Part shown: piece by piece, positions 52,839-62,510 of the stretch
Layout: each line of letters starts with the position of its first letter
Numbering within the stretch: the first letter of the stretch is position 1
From: Herminiimonas sp. KBW02
Lineage (GTDB): Bacteria; Pseudomonadota; Gammaproteobacteria; Burkholderiales; Burkholderiaceae_D
DNA length: 64,000 bases
Direction: 5' to 3'
Assembly (NCBI RefSeq): GCF_003852535.1
Contig: NZ_QAJP01000007.1
Span: 124,001 to 188,000, forward strand
The notes under the pieces: generated by a model
Databases searched by the model: none
Told to the model about the DNA's origin: nothing
The model's input: the letters and a program-made list of their open reading frames with translations, nothing else
Translations under genes and position numbers: made by a program

Positions 52839-53213
52839 TCACTTCAGAGAAAAGCGAACGTTTGCCGTGCTCTTGTCCGCGAAGGTAATTGAGGCAACGA
52901 CTTTCGAGCCTTTCTTCAGTTTTGCATCGCCTTTCGATATCAGCATATTGTACGGGGCTGGCTCGAGAGCAACTTCAGTCTTTTCCGTTCCGTTAAGCAC
53001 AGTAAGTTTTGCCACAGCGCCAGCAGTTGAGACTTCCTGGCCATGGTCCTCAACATACAGTGTCGCTTGGCCTTCTTTGTTCACTAACTCAAATGCCAAA
53101 TCGCTAGCCGAGCTTGTGATGCCACCATGTTTTGGCTTGTCGCCATGTGCCAGTACAGCGCCGGAAGCCGCAATTGCAAATGTCATGACTACGTAGCTCA
53201 ACAGTTTTTTCAT
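52839..53213 (-). CDS. Periplasmic accessory protein of metal efflux cluster
   Basis: A 124-residue exported protein (signal peptide ending VLA-HGD). The mature N-terminus HGDKPKHGG carries two His residues that could bind metal; the remainder is a beta-rich domain (residues 35-124). I recognise it only as a type of protein often found next to CzcA-like pumps; no function is established. GGAGAATCTAA precedes the ATG. It lies 57 bp after the czcA-like gene and is co-transcribed with it. Confidence 0.7.
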   Translation of the reverse strand: MKKLLSYVVMTFAIAASGAVLAHGDKPKHGGITSSASDLAFELVNKEGQATLYVEDHGQEVSTAGAVAKLTVLNGTEKTEVALEPAPYNMLISKGDAKLKKGSKVVASITFADKSTANVRFSLK

Positions 53214-53270
53214 TTAGATTCTCCAAAGGAGCAGCAGCTTGAAATGGGCGCTGCTGCATAAAGCCCATAT

Positions 53271-56200
53271 CTAGTACGCTTCGCTATCCTCTTGCGCTAG
53301 TAATGCCTCTAAAGGCTTACGCCCTGCCAGCCAAAACACTACCGGGGTAATCAAGGTATCCAATATCGTCGCACTGACCAGTCCACCAAAGATGACTACG
53401 GCGACTGGATGCAAAATTTCCTTGCCCGGAGCATCTGCCGCCAACAACAGCGGGATAAGCGCAAACGCAGCGACCAGTGCAGTCATCAACACCGGTGTCA
53501 ATCGTTCCAGAGAACCGCGCACAATCATCGGGATACCGAATACCTCGTTTTCAAACTTGCATAGGTTGATGTAATGGCTGACCTTGAGGATGCTGTTTCT
53601 GGTCGAAATACCGGCCAAGGTGATGAAGCCGACCATGGATGCCACTGATAACGACACGCCTGCAATCCACATTGCGACGACGCTGCCAATAAGTGCAAGC
53701 GGAATATTCCCCATGACGATGAGCGCAAGGATGCTGGACTTGTAGCGCGTGTATAGAACCAGAAAAATCAACGCGAGTGATACAAACGACAGTCCCACGA
53801 TAAGCTTCATCGCTTGCTCTTGTGCCTGGAATTGCCCCTCAATGCTGATGAAGTAGCTGTCAGGAAGCTTGGTTTCTGAGACAGCTTTGCGAACATCCGC
53901 AATCACGCGAGACATGTCCGAACCATCGGTATTGGCATATACGACGATGCGCCGGCGACTGTTTTCTCGGCCAATCTGGTTCGGCCCATCGCCTTCTTCA
54001 ATAGAAGCCACTGCAGACAATGGAATACGTCCGCTTGGACTATCTAGCATGACACGAGACAAATCCTGCGGGGTACGGCCATCGTCTTTCAAACGCACCA
54101 CAAGGTCGAAGCGGCGCGGGCCGTCGACAACCTGCGTAATGCGTTCTCCCTCAGACAGCGTTTGCATCGCACTCAAGACCTGGCCTGGCGTTAAACCGTA
54201 TTGCGCTGCTTTTCGATAGTCCAGCCGTATCTTGATTTGAGGGATGAGCACCTGTCGTTCGACAGACAAATCCACCAGTCCTTCGACAGTCGACAGTCGC
54301 ACACGTAAGGTCTCAGCCAATCCCCGGAGCGAATCCAGGTCATCACCATAAATTTTGAGTGCAACTTGTGCACGAACGCCTGACAACAGATGGTCCAGTC
54401 GATGCGATATCGGCTGCCCAATAGCAACCGATGCAGGAATGACTGCTAATTTACTGCGAATGTCACGCAGTACTTCATCGCGGTCGCGTTCCGACGGTTT
54501 CAGATCTACGTCGATTTCAGAAGAGTGAACGCCTTCGGCATGCTCATCCATTTCGGCCCGACCAGTCCGGCGTCCCACCTTGAGAACCTCTGGTACGCTT
54601 CTGATGAGCGTCTCTGCCAGCGCGCCCATACGATTCGATTCGGCAAGCGAGGTGCCTGGTGCGAAGGTCATTCCCATGACTAGGGAGCCTTCATTGAAGG
54701 CGGGTAGGAAAGAGCGCGGGAACAATGGCACAGTAGCCGCCGCAACTACTACGGTGACTACCGCCGTGATGACAATTGCCTTCGCACGCGGGAACGACCA
54801 TGCAAGTAAGCGCGTGTCCCACTCTTTGAGTTTACGGACCAGCGGGCTATCGCGGTGCGCGAGTTGCTTCATGCTAGGTAACCAGTAATGTGCAAGTACA
54901 GGTGTAACAGTCATCGAGACGAACATCGAGGCCAGAATCGACGCAATGTAGGCTATGCCCAGAGGAGCGAACAGTTTTCCTTCGATGCCCGGCAATGCAA
55001 ACAACGGCACAAAGACCAGGACCACGATGGCCGTGGCATAGACAATCCCTGAACGCACCTCTACTGATGCACGCCAGATGACTTCCAGTGTCGATTGCGT
55101 ACTGCCTTCGGCTGCACGCTGTTTAAGGCGACGAAGGATGTTTTCAATATCAACCACTGCATCATCAACGAGCTCGCCAATCGCAATTGCCAAGCCACCC
55201 AGCGTCATCACATTGATAGACTGTCCCAGCATCTTGAACACGACGGCTGTGACAGCCAATGACAGCGGAATAGCAATCAACGAGATTGCTGTCGTACGAA
55301 CATTGAGCAAGAAGGCAAACAGAATGATGGCAACTAGGATGGCGCCATCCCGTAGTGCTTCCGTCACGTTATTGATGGAGGCATTGATGAAGTTGGCTTG
55401 CCTGAACAAGACCTCTGGTGAGGATAGCCCAGAAGGAAGGCCTTGCTGCAATTCGGCCAATGCTTTTTCAATCTCGCCGGTAAGCTTGACGGTATCGGCC
55501 GCTGGCTGCTTCTGCACGCTGACAATGACAGCTGGCTTACCGTTCATCCCTGCGTCACCACGTTTGAATGCCGGTGCATGGCGTACAGTTGCAACTTGTT
55601 CCAACAGAATTGGGCTGCCATTGCGGAACACGACTGCCAGTCCTCGCAAGTCATCCAGCCGTATGGTTCTGCCTAGGTTGCGAATCAAATACTCGCGACT
55701 GTTCAGGTCGATAAAGCCACCACTCGTATTGGCTGCAAAACCACGCACCGCTTCTTTGACCTGGTCGAGAGAGATATTGAATTGCGCCATACGAGCGGTA
55801 TCCGGTTCGACACGTAATTGACGAACCTCTCCGCCAATCGGAATGACTTGAGAGACACCAGGAATGGAGAGTAAGCGTGGTCGAAGTACGAAATCTGCGT
55901 ACTCGCGCGCCTGCATTGGGCTTGCCTTGGTAACGTCGATAGGTAAGGCAACTAGCATAATTTCACCCATGATGGATGAGACCGGACCCATGATGGGTGT
56001 TATGTCCGCTGGCAGTTGCTCTTTGACCAGTGCTAACCTTTCAGAAACGAGCTGGCGATTGCGGTAGACGTCGGTACCCCAGTCAAACTCCGCATAAACA
56101 ATTGACAGGCCAACACCAGATACCGAGCGTACCCGTGTGACACCTGGCATGCCGTTCAATGCAGTTTCCAATGGAAAGGACACCAGCTGCTCCACTTCTT

Positions 56201-56375
56201 CTGGTGCCATGCCTCCAGCTTCGGTCAACACGGTGACAAGTGGCTTGTTCAGGTCAGGAAAAACGTCGACAGGTGTTCGCATGGCCGTCATCGCGCCATA
56301 GACCAGCAGGATGAACGCCGCAGCGAGAACAAGTACACGGTTGTGGAGGCTGAACCTCACTATCCAATTAAACAT
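53271..56375 (-). CDS. CzcA/CusA-family heavy-metal RND efflux pump
   Basis: A 1034-residue inner-membrane proton-driven pump, the central part of a tripartite metal exporter. Two large periplasmic loops and twelve helices are evident; [12 protein letters not shown] begins helix 1. The helix 4 motif reads [20 protein letters not shown] (residues 393-412), with acidic residues at 401, 404, 405, 409 and 411. That differs from the Zn/Co/Cd-type DFG...DGA motif and from the Cu/Ag-type GAMVDAAVVMIEN, so the metal cannot be assigned. Ten bases separate it from the adaptor gene. Confidence 0.93.
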   Translation of the reverse strand: MFNWIVRFSLHNRVLVLAAAFILLVYGAMTAMRTPVDVFPDLNKPLVTVLTEAGGMAPEEVEQLVSFPLETALNGMPGVTRVRSVSGVGLSIVYAEFDWGTDVYRNRQLVSERLALVKEQLPADITPIMGPVSSIMGEIMLVALPIDVTKASPMQAREYADFVLRPRLLSIPGVSQVIPIGGEVRQLRVEPDTARMAQFNISLDQVKEAVRGFAANTSGGFIDLNSREYLIRNLGRTIRLDDLRGLAVVFRNGSPILLEQVATVRHAPAFKRGDAGMNGKPAVIVSVQKQPAADTVKLTGEIEKALAELQQGLPSGLSSPEVLFRQANFINASINNVTEALRDGAILVAIILFAFLLNVRTTAISLIAIPLSLAVTAVVFKMLGQSINVMTLGGLAIAIGELVDDAVVDIENILRRLKQRAAEGSTQSTLEVIWRASVEVRSGIVYATAIVVLVFVPLFALPGIEGKLFAPLGIAYIASILASMFVSMTVTPVLAHYWLPSMKQLAHRDSPLVRKLKEWDTRLLAWSFPRAKAIVITAVVTVVVAAATVPLFPRSFLPAFNEGSLVMGMTFAPGTSLAESNRMGALAETLIRSVPEVLKVGRRTGRAEMDEHAEGVHSSEIDVDLKPSERDRDEVLRDIRSKLAVIPASVAIGQPISHRLDHLLSGVRAQVALKIYGDDLDSLRGLAETLRVRLSTVEGLVDLSVERQVLIPQIKIRLDYRKAAQYGLTPGQVLSAMQTLSEGERITQVVDGPRRFDLVVRLKDDGRTPQDLSRVMLDSPSGRIPLSAVASIEEGDGPNQIGRENSRRRIVVYANTDGSDMSRVIADVRKAVSETKLPDSYFISIEGQFQAQEQAMKLIVGLSFVSLALIFLVLYTRYKSSILALIVMGNIPLALIGSVVAMWIAGVSLSVASMVGFITLAGISTRNSILKVSHYINLCKFENEVFGIPMIVRGSLERLTPVLMTALVAAFALIPLLLAADAPGKEILHPVAVVIFGGLVSATILDTLITPVVFWLAGRKPLEALLAQEDSEAY

Positions 56376-56385
56376 GGCTCATCCT

Positions 56386-57504
56386 TTATCGAATCTGATT
56401 GATGAGCGCCGCACCGGATACGACCACGCGGTTCTCGGGTGCCAGCCCTTTGGTCGCAACAATGGTGGTCGCATCGAGAGTCTGATATTGGATGGGCATG
56501 GCAATGAATCGCTCGCTGCCGGCTTTTATCCAAACGACCGGCTCATTGTTTGCGTTGCGGACCACGGCTTCCGCAGGCAAGGAGATGCCGTCTACCTTGT
56601 CTTTCAATTGAACAGTCACTGTTACAGGTAGTCCAGCCGCTAGCGCAGATGAGGCCGTACTGGCTCTGAAACTCAACGGTAAGGCACCATCACGCAGAGC
56701 GCGGCCGAAACCAATGAGAGATAGCTTCACGTCAGGAAAACCATTGAGGCTGGCACCGGTCACCTGGCTAGCCAGTTTTATATCGGCCGTTGTCGCTTCA
56801 ATGACCATACGGTTTGCGTCAACGATGTCGAACAGCACGTCACGTGCCTCCACAATCTGACCACTCAACACGCTTGCCGAGGCGATGTTCCCGGAGGCTG
56901 ATGCCGTAATCGCCTCCATACCGGCAATACTTCCGGAAATTGCCTTCTCACGGCCCTTGAGGCTGATAAGCTCAGCACGTGCGGCCTGCAATTCCTTTAA
57001 CGGCACCGAACCTTCCAATGCTTCCAGGCGCTGAATACGTTGCTCAGCCAGCGTCGTGCTGGCGCGAATCTCGGCTAATTGCGCTTGTTGGTTACCGCGG
57101 TCAATAGCTGTTGCGACCGGATGTAAGTACGCAAGGATTTCTCCCTTTTTAACTTTCTGCCCGATGGCAGGCAGACCAGATTTAGCCGCTTCGATGCGCC
57201 CAGCAAAGGAAGCCTGAACACGACCGCCTGCGTTGGGGTCAATTCCCACTCGGCCGTTTAACTCAACGGTGTGTGCATGTTCGCCAGTTACAACCATGAC
57301 GGTTCGAATGGCCAAGCGACGTTGCACCTGCTTGGAGATGTTGACGCTGCCATCTGGGAGACGAGCCAGGCCAGAAGAGCTACCAGAAGCTGGCGCGTCA
57401 AGGTGTTCGCCGTTCGGCCCATGGGAACCTGGTGCTGCATCGGTATTTGAGGCGTAAGCACTTAAAGCAAGCAGTGATGTACAAATGAAAAATTTGATAG
57501 ACAT
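56386..57504 (-). CDS. Periplasmic adaptor of metal RND efflux (CzcB/CusB-like)
   Basis: A 372-residue membrane-fusion protein. After the signal peptide comes APGSHGPNGEHLDAP (residues 24-38), a His-bearing motif also found in the neighbouring protein at 57507. Then follow a lipoyl-like hairpin region (GRIEAAKSGLPAIGQKVKKGEILAYL, 127-152), a coiled-coil hairpin (about 160-220), and beta-barrel domains. It bridges pump and outer-membrane channel. The ATG at 57504 is chosen because the signal peptide begins there and the upstream gene ends two bases before; the longer frame would run into that gene. Confidence 0.88.
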   Translation of the reverse strand: MSIKFFICTSLLALSAYASNTDAAPGSHGPNGEHLDAPASGSSSGLARLPDGSVNISKQVQRRLAIRTVMVVTGEHAHTVELNGRVGIDPNAGGRVQASFAGRIEAAKSGLPAIGQKVKKGEILAYLHPVATAIDRGNQQAQLAEIRASTTLAEQRIQRLEALEGSVPLKELQAARAELISLKGREKAISGSIAGMEAITASASGNIASASVLSGQIVEARDVLFDIVDANRMVIEATTADIKLASQVTGASLNGFPDVKLSLIGFGRALRDGALPLSFRASTASSALAAGLPVTVTVQLKDKVDGISLPAEAVVRNANNEPVVWIKAGSERFIAMPIQYQTLDATTIVATKGLAPENRVVVSGAALINQIR

Positions 57505-57506
57505 GA

Positions 57507-58076
57507 TTATTTCTCTTTGTGGGAGCGACGGCGAATTAACGCAACTACAGCCAGCAACAGCAGCGTGGCAATCAAAAGTCCTGCTAAGAGCCATCCTGTG
57601 ATGAAGCTCTTATGCTCATGAGAATGCTCATCGGCGTGGCTGTCCCCGACTACTTCCAACGTTGCCTCAAGGAGGTCGGTCTCTTCTCCGACCGAAAATG
57701 TGAACAACAGCGCGTGCTTGCCGGGTATGCGTAATGCTGCAAGCAACTCGGGCGTATCGATTGCATAGTCGCCATGGTCCGCGTGGAAGGTCGCCGTCGC
57801 TGTTTGGCCTGCATACTCGACCTCGAGTTTTCCGTTGAGGACGGGCTCGTTTGTTTCATACCTGTCTATGAGAATGGAGAGTTCGTCTTCTTTCACATAG
57901 CCGACAAGTTCGAATGCCTCGGTGAATGTGTCGATTCTTGGGCCGGTACCGCCCACGAGTCGTGCAGTTCCTCCAGGCGCATCAAGGTGTTCACCGTTTG
58001 GGCCATGACTACCAGGGGCTGCAATCGCGGTCGACCAGGTAAACAAACAAATGGCGAATGTGCTGAGTATCTTCAT
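57507..58076 (-). CDS. Membrane-anchored accessory protein of metal efflux cluster
   Basis: A 189-residue protein: signal peptide, then APGSHGPNGEHLDAP (residues 20-34), identical over 15 residues to the motif in the adaptor, a beta-rich periplasmic domain (40-140), a His-rich stretch DSHADEHSHEHKS (145-157), one membrane segment (160-182) and the basic tail RRRSHKEK. It may deliver metal to the pump or sense it. The ATGA overlap with the czcC-like gene and a two-base gap to the adaptor show tight coupling. I know no name for it. Confidence 0.75.
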   Translation of the reverse strand: MKILSTFAICLFTWSTAIAAPGSHGPNGEHLDAPGGTARLVGGTGPRIDTFTEAFELVGYVKEDELSILIDRYETNEPVLNGKLEVEYAGQTATATFHADHGDYAIDTPELLAALRIPGKHALLFTFSVGEETDLLEATLEVVGDSHADEHSHEHKSFITGWLLAGLLIATLLLLAVVALIRRRSHKEK

Positions 58077-59293
58077 GGGATGATTCCTAATGCTTGATTG
58101 AGGCGAGCGTGGGATAAGCCAACAACAACGTGCTGTTGTCTTTCAGCCATTTCGGCTTCGTGCAACGAAGTACGCGAGCGCAGCAGTTCAAACAAACTGC
58201 GTTCTCCTAGTCGGAAGGCTTTTTCGATGTGCCGGGTATGTTCTTTGGCTAGTTCGTTACGCCGAATCGCTGCTGTAAGGCTTTGCTCCGAAGCTTGCAA
58301 CTGCTGCCGTGCGAGCGCGATATCCGAACCCAACACGCTTTCCGTTCTTGCAACCTCGGCGGTTGCCGTTTCAAGCTCAGTAATGGCAGCAGTTTCCAGG
58401 GGGCGATTGCGAGAACGTGTTCCGATTGGAATTTGCAATGCAATACCAATAGTGCGACTGCTTTCTTGCATCGCACGACCTTGGTCGTGGCGCATCAACA
58501 GTCCTACGGTAGGCGGGTCGCTACGCACCGTTGAAACAACCTTCATAGCGGCTTGTGCGCGTTCCAGTGAAGTGCGAGCCGCCTGCATTCTGGGATGAAG
58601 CTCAGGAACGGATGCCGGAGTCCTTTCTACAACCAGTGAGGGAATATCCAGTAAACCGGTCAGATTTTTGAAGCGTGCCAGCTCAGCCTGTTCACGGTTA
58701 AAAAAGGCTACAACGCGACCTTCCGCTGCTAACGCTTCTTGCTGAGCGAGAAGCTCGTCAGTCCGTGCAAGGTCGCCGGCCTTGACGCGTTTGCCAACGT
58801 CCTTTGCCAACGCTTCGAGATAGCGCTGGTGCCCCTTTGCTTCTTCAAGTGCTTGGCGTGCACTTGCGACGCTCCACAGGAGCTCCCGAACCTCTCCAGC
58901 CACCGTGAGACGTGAATCGGCAATCTGACCTTCGAGCGCGTTGGCGCTGCTGTCCGCCAATGTTTGACGAACAGCTCTTTGTTCCGGAAGCCAGATTGGC
59001 GCCGCCATCGAGACTTCGCTTTCTCGAACGCCAGTCTGCTCATGCCAACGGTCACTACGTTGCATCAGTCCAATGGATGGCGAACCCGCAATCCAGCTTC
59101 TGGAGGCTTCTTGACCAGCTGATGCTTCGTCTCGCTTGGCTTCGAGAGCACGAGCCTGCGGCAATCTCTGCCAGGCACCCTCTATGGCCGTTTTTAAGTC
59201 AACCTGATTGGACTGCGCGTATCCAATAGGGGATATCAGGGCAATCAAAGCCCAAACGCCAAAATGGCGTATTAAAAAATTACGTATGCACAT
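58073..59293 (-). CDS. Outer-membrane efflux channel (CzcC/TolC family)
   Basis: A 406-residue outer-membrane factor with signal peptide (GYA-QSNQVDL) and two OEP repeats of alpha-helical coiled coil (about 30-200 and 215-400). It forms the exit duct for the metal efflux pump. Length and layout match CzcC-type proteins. The ATG at 59293 has CGGAGA upstream; a start 16 codons further up is not supported. It is the second gene of the operon. Confidence 0.88.
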   Translation of the reverse strand: MCIRNFLIRHFGVWALIALISPIGYAQSNQVDLKTAIEGAWQRLPQARALEAKRDEASAGQEASRSWIAGSPSIGLMQRSDRWHEQTGVRESEVSMAAPIWLPEQRAVRQTLADSSANALEGQIADSRLTVAGEVRELLWSVASARQALEEAKGHQRYLEALAKDVGKRVKAGDLARTDELLAQQEALAAEGRVVAFFNREQAELARFKNLTGLLDIPSLVVERTPASVPELHPRMQAARTSLERAQAAMKVVSTVRSDPPTVGLLMRHDQGRAMQESSRTIGIALQIPIGTRSRNRPLETAAITELETATAEVARTESVLGSDIALARQQLQASEQSLTAAIRRNELAKEHTRHIEKAFRLGERSLFELLRSRTSLHEAEMAERQQHVVVGLSHARLNQALGIIP

Positions 59294-59396
59294 GCTATCT
59301 CCGTTCGGTAAGCAGAAAAGACTGGCCGAAGGCGACTGCATTCCACATGCTCAATGCATGTGGGCTAGTAGCTAAATGTGCAGAAACCCTCGGCGA

Positions 59397-59750
59397 TTAA
59401 CCGATGGAGGCGGGAGGTCGCTGCGGACGCTCCAGATGAGGATGGGGAATGTAGTCCCGCATTTCCAGGGAAGACTCGAGGGGAACAGCGAAAGACAACT
59501 GTAAAGCAAAGTCCAGTAACAGCGCTACGGGGGTATGCGCACAAGCATTGTCGGACAGATGTTGGGTCGACTCGCCAGAATCATCGTAGTGAGCAACACC
59601 ATCTTCGCTGTGGTGGTGATTGATGCCGTGCAAATGCTCGATTTCATGCTGGATATCGAATCCATGGTTGACCTGCGCAGGTGCGCTTTGCAAAGCAAAA
59701 CTTTGCAAAGGAAGCAGCATCAACAGGAAAACACAGATAAGGCGACGCAT
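59397..59750 (-). CDS. CzcI-like His-rich periplasmic protein
   Basis: A 117-residue exported protein. It starts MRRLICVFLLMLLPLQSFA, as CzcI does, then has a His-rich region (HGFDIQHEIEHLHGINHHHSEDG, about 29-51), a single mature Cys in DNACAHTP, and a Pro/Arg-rich end (HLERPQRPP). CzcI-type proteins are thought to regulate or assist Czc-type efflux. It is the first gene of the metal cluster, downstream of a MerR-like promoter. Assignment by layout and position rather than full alignment. Confidence 0.65.
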   Translation of the reverse strand: MRRLICVFLLMLLPLQSFALQSAPAQVNHGFDIQHEIEHLHGINHHHSEDGVAHYDDSGESTQHLSDNACAHTPVALLLDFALQLSFAVPLESSLEMRDYIPHPHLERPQRPPASIG

Positions 59751-59777
59751 GATTACACCATGAGATTGATGCGCTGA

Positions 59778-59809
59778 ATTATAGCAACATACTCCGTAGT
59801 GTATGCGAA
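59778..59809 (-). promoter_or_regulatory. Promoter of the metal efflux cluster, MerR-like layout
   Basis: On the minus strand: TTCGCA, 20-bp spacer, TATAAT (perfect -10), with the imperfect palindrome CATAC-ACTACGGA-GTATG (59788-59805) filling the spacer. A stretched 19-20-bp spacer holding the operator is typical of promoters controlled by MerR-family metal sensors. No such regulator is encoded in the cluster. Confidence 0.5.
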
Positions 59810-59840
59810 AGCGAATCTTAAACCCTATCCTTTTGAGGGG

Positions 59841-59880
59841 TATATGGATGTCTGCTATGGGTCGAAAGCAGACATTCTCT
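59841..59880 (+). repeat. Direct repeat copy B flanking the metal efflux cluster
   Basis: Begins TATATGGAT and contains ATGGGTCGAAAGCAGACAT; related to copy A at 52269-52310, same orientation. It also forms an internal hairpin (ATGTCTGC...GCAGACAT). It lies just outside the promoter of the cluster. Confidence 0.6.
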
Positions 59881-59934
59881 GTTAGTTAGCTCGTGATTGA
59901 GTGGCAGTGTTGGCGTTCTTGATGTTCATATAAA

Positions 59935-59970
59935 TAAAAAAGGGCAGACATTTATATGTCTGCCCTTTTT
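59935..59970. terminator. Terminator next to the MFS gene
   Basis: AAAAAAGGGCAGACA-TTTATA-TGTCTGCCCTTTTT; read on the minus strand it ends the MFS transporter transcript. The rest of 59751-60001 holds the metal-cluster promoter and repeat copy B. Confidence 0.9.
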
Positions 59971-60001
59971 ACTTATGGCGCATTAAGCGCCAGGCTTAAA
60001 G

Positions 60002-61345
60002 CTAGTTCCTGATTTCCAGCGCCCTGTTCAGGCTCAGTGCTGCCAGCGAACCAACTGCGCCGGAGAGCAGGTAGAGGCTGACGTAACCGAGGCCGAAGTG
60101 TGCCGACAGGCCCAATGCGACCAGCGGTGCGAATGCAGCACCGACCAGCCATGCCAGATCCGAGGTGAGGGCAGCGCCGGTGTAGCGGTATTTGGCATGG
60201 AAGTTCGCCGATACCGCACCAGCAGCCTGACCATACGACAAACCGAGCAGCGCGAAGCCGATCAGGATGAAGAGGTCTTCACCGCGGGTACCGCCATTGA
60301 GCAGCATAGGAACGAAGCCGCTGAAGATCGCGATCAGGCACGCCAGGGTGCCGAGCGTGGTACGACGTCCGAAGCGATCCGCTACCACGCCGGAGATGAC
60401 GATACCGACCGCTGCCAGCGCCGCGCCCATCATTTGTACGTGCAGGAAGGCACTGATGGAGCGATCCGAGTAGAGGCTGATCCACGACAACGGGAATACT
60501 GTCACCAGATGGAACAATGCATAGCTGGCCAATGCTGCCAATGCGCCGATGATCAGGTTGCGGCCTTGCTTTTGTACGATTTCAGTCGCGCTGACCGGTT
60601 CCAGTTCTTGTTCATCCAGCAGGTGCGAGTATTCAGGTGTAGACACCAGACGCAGACGGGCGAACAGCGCCACCACGTTGATCGCAAACGCTACATAGAA
60701 CGGATAGCGCCAGCCCCAGTCGAGGAAGTCGGCACGCGACAGCTCGGACAAGAGGTAGGAGAACAGTCCGGCAGCAATTGCGAAACCAACCGGTGCACCG
60801 AGCTGACCCAGCATCGCATACCAGCCGCGACGGTTTTGCGGTGCGTTCAGCGCCAGCAGTGAAGGCAAACCGTCCCATGAGCCGCCCAGCGCTATGCCTT
60901 GGCCTATGCGCAACAGCGACAGAGCCAGGATGGCGCTGGCACCCAGTTGCGCATAATTTGGCAGGAAGGCAATACCGGCCGTGGAGAAGCCGAGCAGGAA
61001 GAGCGCAAGCGTTAGTTTGGCTTCGCGGCTAAACCGGCGTTGGATTGCCATAAAGATAACAGTCCCTATCGGTCGTGCCAGGAAGGCGAAGGCAAACACG
61101 GTAAATGAATACAGCGTAGCTTCTAGGGGTTGTGCAAATGGAAAGAAAACAGCTGGGAATACCAACACCGAAGCGATGGCGTACACAAAGAAGTCGAAAT
61201 ACTCTGATGCGCGACCAATAACAACGCCAATGGCAATTTCCCCCGGGGCAATGTGACCGCCGCGGGTGTTGATCAGTCTAGGACCATTACCAGGCGAGGC
61301 AAGTTTGGAGTCATCTGGAAGTACGGTGTCATACGTGTTAGCCAT
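60002..61345 (-). CDS. MFS transporter (metabolite:H+ symporter type)
   Basis: A 447-residue inner-membrane transporter with twelve helices. GRASEYFDFFVYAIASVLVFPAVFFP in helix 1 and the loop FARPIGTVIF...RRFSREAKL (between helices 2 and 3) are typical of the MHS family (citrate, alpha-ketoglutarate, shikimate and proline/betaine transporters). The N-terminus carries a 35-residue polar extension. The ATG at 61345 follows GGAGACA. It is divergent from cyoA; the substrate is not predictable. Confidence 0.85.
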   Translation of the reverse strand: MANTYDTVLPDDSKLASPGNGPRLINTRGGHIAPGEIAIGVVIGRASEYFDFFVYAIASVLVFPAVFFPFAQPLEATLYSFTVFAFAFLARPIGTVIFMAIQRRFSREAKLTLALFLLGFSTAGIAFLPNYAQLGASAILALSLLRIGQGIALGGSWDGLPSLLALNAPQNRRGWYAMLGQLGAPVGFAIAAGLFSYLLSELSRADFLDWGWRYPFYVAFAINVVALFARLRLVSTPEYSHLLDEQELEPVSATEIVQKQGRNLIIGALAALASYALFHLVTVFPLSWISLYSDRSISAFLHVQMMGAALAAVGIVISGVVADRFGRRTTLGTLACLIAIFSGFVPMLLNGGTRGEDLFILIGFALLGLSYGQAAGAVSANFHAKYRYTGAALTSDLAWLVGAAFAPLVALGLSAHFGLGYVSLYLLSGAVGSLAALSLNRALEIRN

Positions 61346-61398
61346 AATTATGTCTCCAATCATGTTGAACACCGCGCTGACGCCGTCCCACACCACAA

Positions 61399-61421
61399 GT
61401 CCCTTACCCGTAGGGTGGGAC
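61399..61421. promoter_or_regulatory. Inverted repeat between MFS and cyoA genes
   Basis: GTCCC-TT-ACCC-GTA-GGGT-GGGAC: two nested perfect arms with a 2-base bulge, 72 bp before cyoA and 54 bp before the divergent MFS gene. A shared operator is possible. Confidence 0.45.
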
Positions 61422-61493
61422 AAAACGTCCAATCGGCAACGCGCGCTGTTTGTATTACATTATCACGATCTCCCAACCTCCGTAATGCATTGA

Positions 61494-62510
61494 ATGACTT
61501 CTTTGATAACTCGTCGCGGATTAATGCTGTTACCACTCACATTGCTGGCCGGATGTGACTGGGTAGTATTAAATCCATCAGGTGACATTGCCGCTCAGCA
61601 GGGACAACTAATCGTTGTTTCCACGCTACTTATGTTGTTGATTATTGTTCCTGTCATCGCCCTGACGATTTTATTCGCCTGGCGCTACCGCAAGAGCAAC
61701 ACCGAAGCTAAATACGACCCAGACTGGGATCATTCTACACAACTCGAATTGGTGATCTGGGGCGCTCCGCTGCTGATCATTATCGCATTGGGCCTGATCA
61801 CCTGGATTAGCACCCACAAGCTGGATCCATATCGTCCGCTCGACCGCCTGGATGCCAACCGTCCGATTTCGGCTGCGGCTGAACCGCTGACGATTGAAGT
61901 TGTGGCGCTGGACTGGAAGTGGTTGTTCATCTATCCGGAACAAGGTATTGCAACTATTAATGAGTTGGCGACACCTGTAGACGTGCCTATCCGCTTCAAG
62001 ATCACGGCATCGACAGTCATGAACTCGTTCTACATTCCTGCACTGGCTGGCCAGATCTACGCGATGCCAGGCATGGAAACCCAACTGAACGCGGTTATTA
62101 ATAAGCCAGGTACGTTTGACGGCTTCTCGGCTAACTTCAGCGGTCCGGGTTTCTCGCACATGCGCTTTAAGTATCACGGCATGGATGTGGCTGACTTTGA
62201 TCAATGGGTAAAAGACGCGAAGAAAAACGGCCAGACTCTGGATCGTGCGGTCTACACCGAACTCGAACAGCCTAGCGAACGTGAGCCGGTGCGTCACTTC
62301 GGTAAAGTTGCGCCGGATCTGTATCACGCTGTCCTGAATCGTTGCGTTGCTGAAGGTACCGTCTGCATGAACAAAATCATGCACGACGATATGAACCGCA
62401 TGAAGGTTCAGGCGGCAGCGAAGAATTTCCTCCGAGACGACAAAACAGCCCTTGCTGAAATCGACGCAGCGGTATGTACTCCGTCCACCAATTTATTGAA
62501 GAGTAACTAA
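61494..62510 (+). CDS. cyoA: Cytochrome bo ubiquinol oxidase subunit II
   Basis: A 338-residue subunit II of the quinol oxidase. The lipobox LLAGC (Cys20) indicates lipid modification after signal peptide cleavage. Two membrane helices (about 40-60 and 85-105) are followed by a periplasmic cupredoxin domain (about 130-250); the copper-binding Cys/His set of cytochrome c oxidases is absent, as expected for a quinol oxidase. [32 protein letters not shown] is the subunit II signature. The stop overlaps the cyoB start by one base. Confidence 0.95.
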   Translation: MTSLITRRGLMLLPLTLLAGCDWVVLNPSGDIAAQQGQLIVVSTLLMLLIIVPVIALTILFAWRYRKSNTEAKYDPDWDHSTQLELVIWGAPLLIIIALGLITWISTHKLDPYRPLDRLDANRPISAAAEPLTIEVVALDWKWLFIYPEQGIATINELATPVDVPIRFKITASTVMNSFYIPALAGQIYAMPGMETQLNAVINKPGTFDGFSANFSGPGFSHMRFKYHGMDVADFDQWVKDAKKNGQTLDRAVYTELEQPSEREPVRHFGKVAPDLYHAVLNRCVAEGTVCMNKIMHDDMNRMKVQAAAKNFLRDDKTALAEIDAAVCTPSTNLLKSN

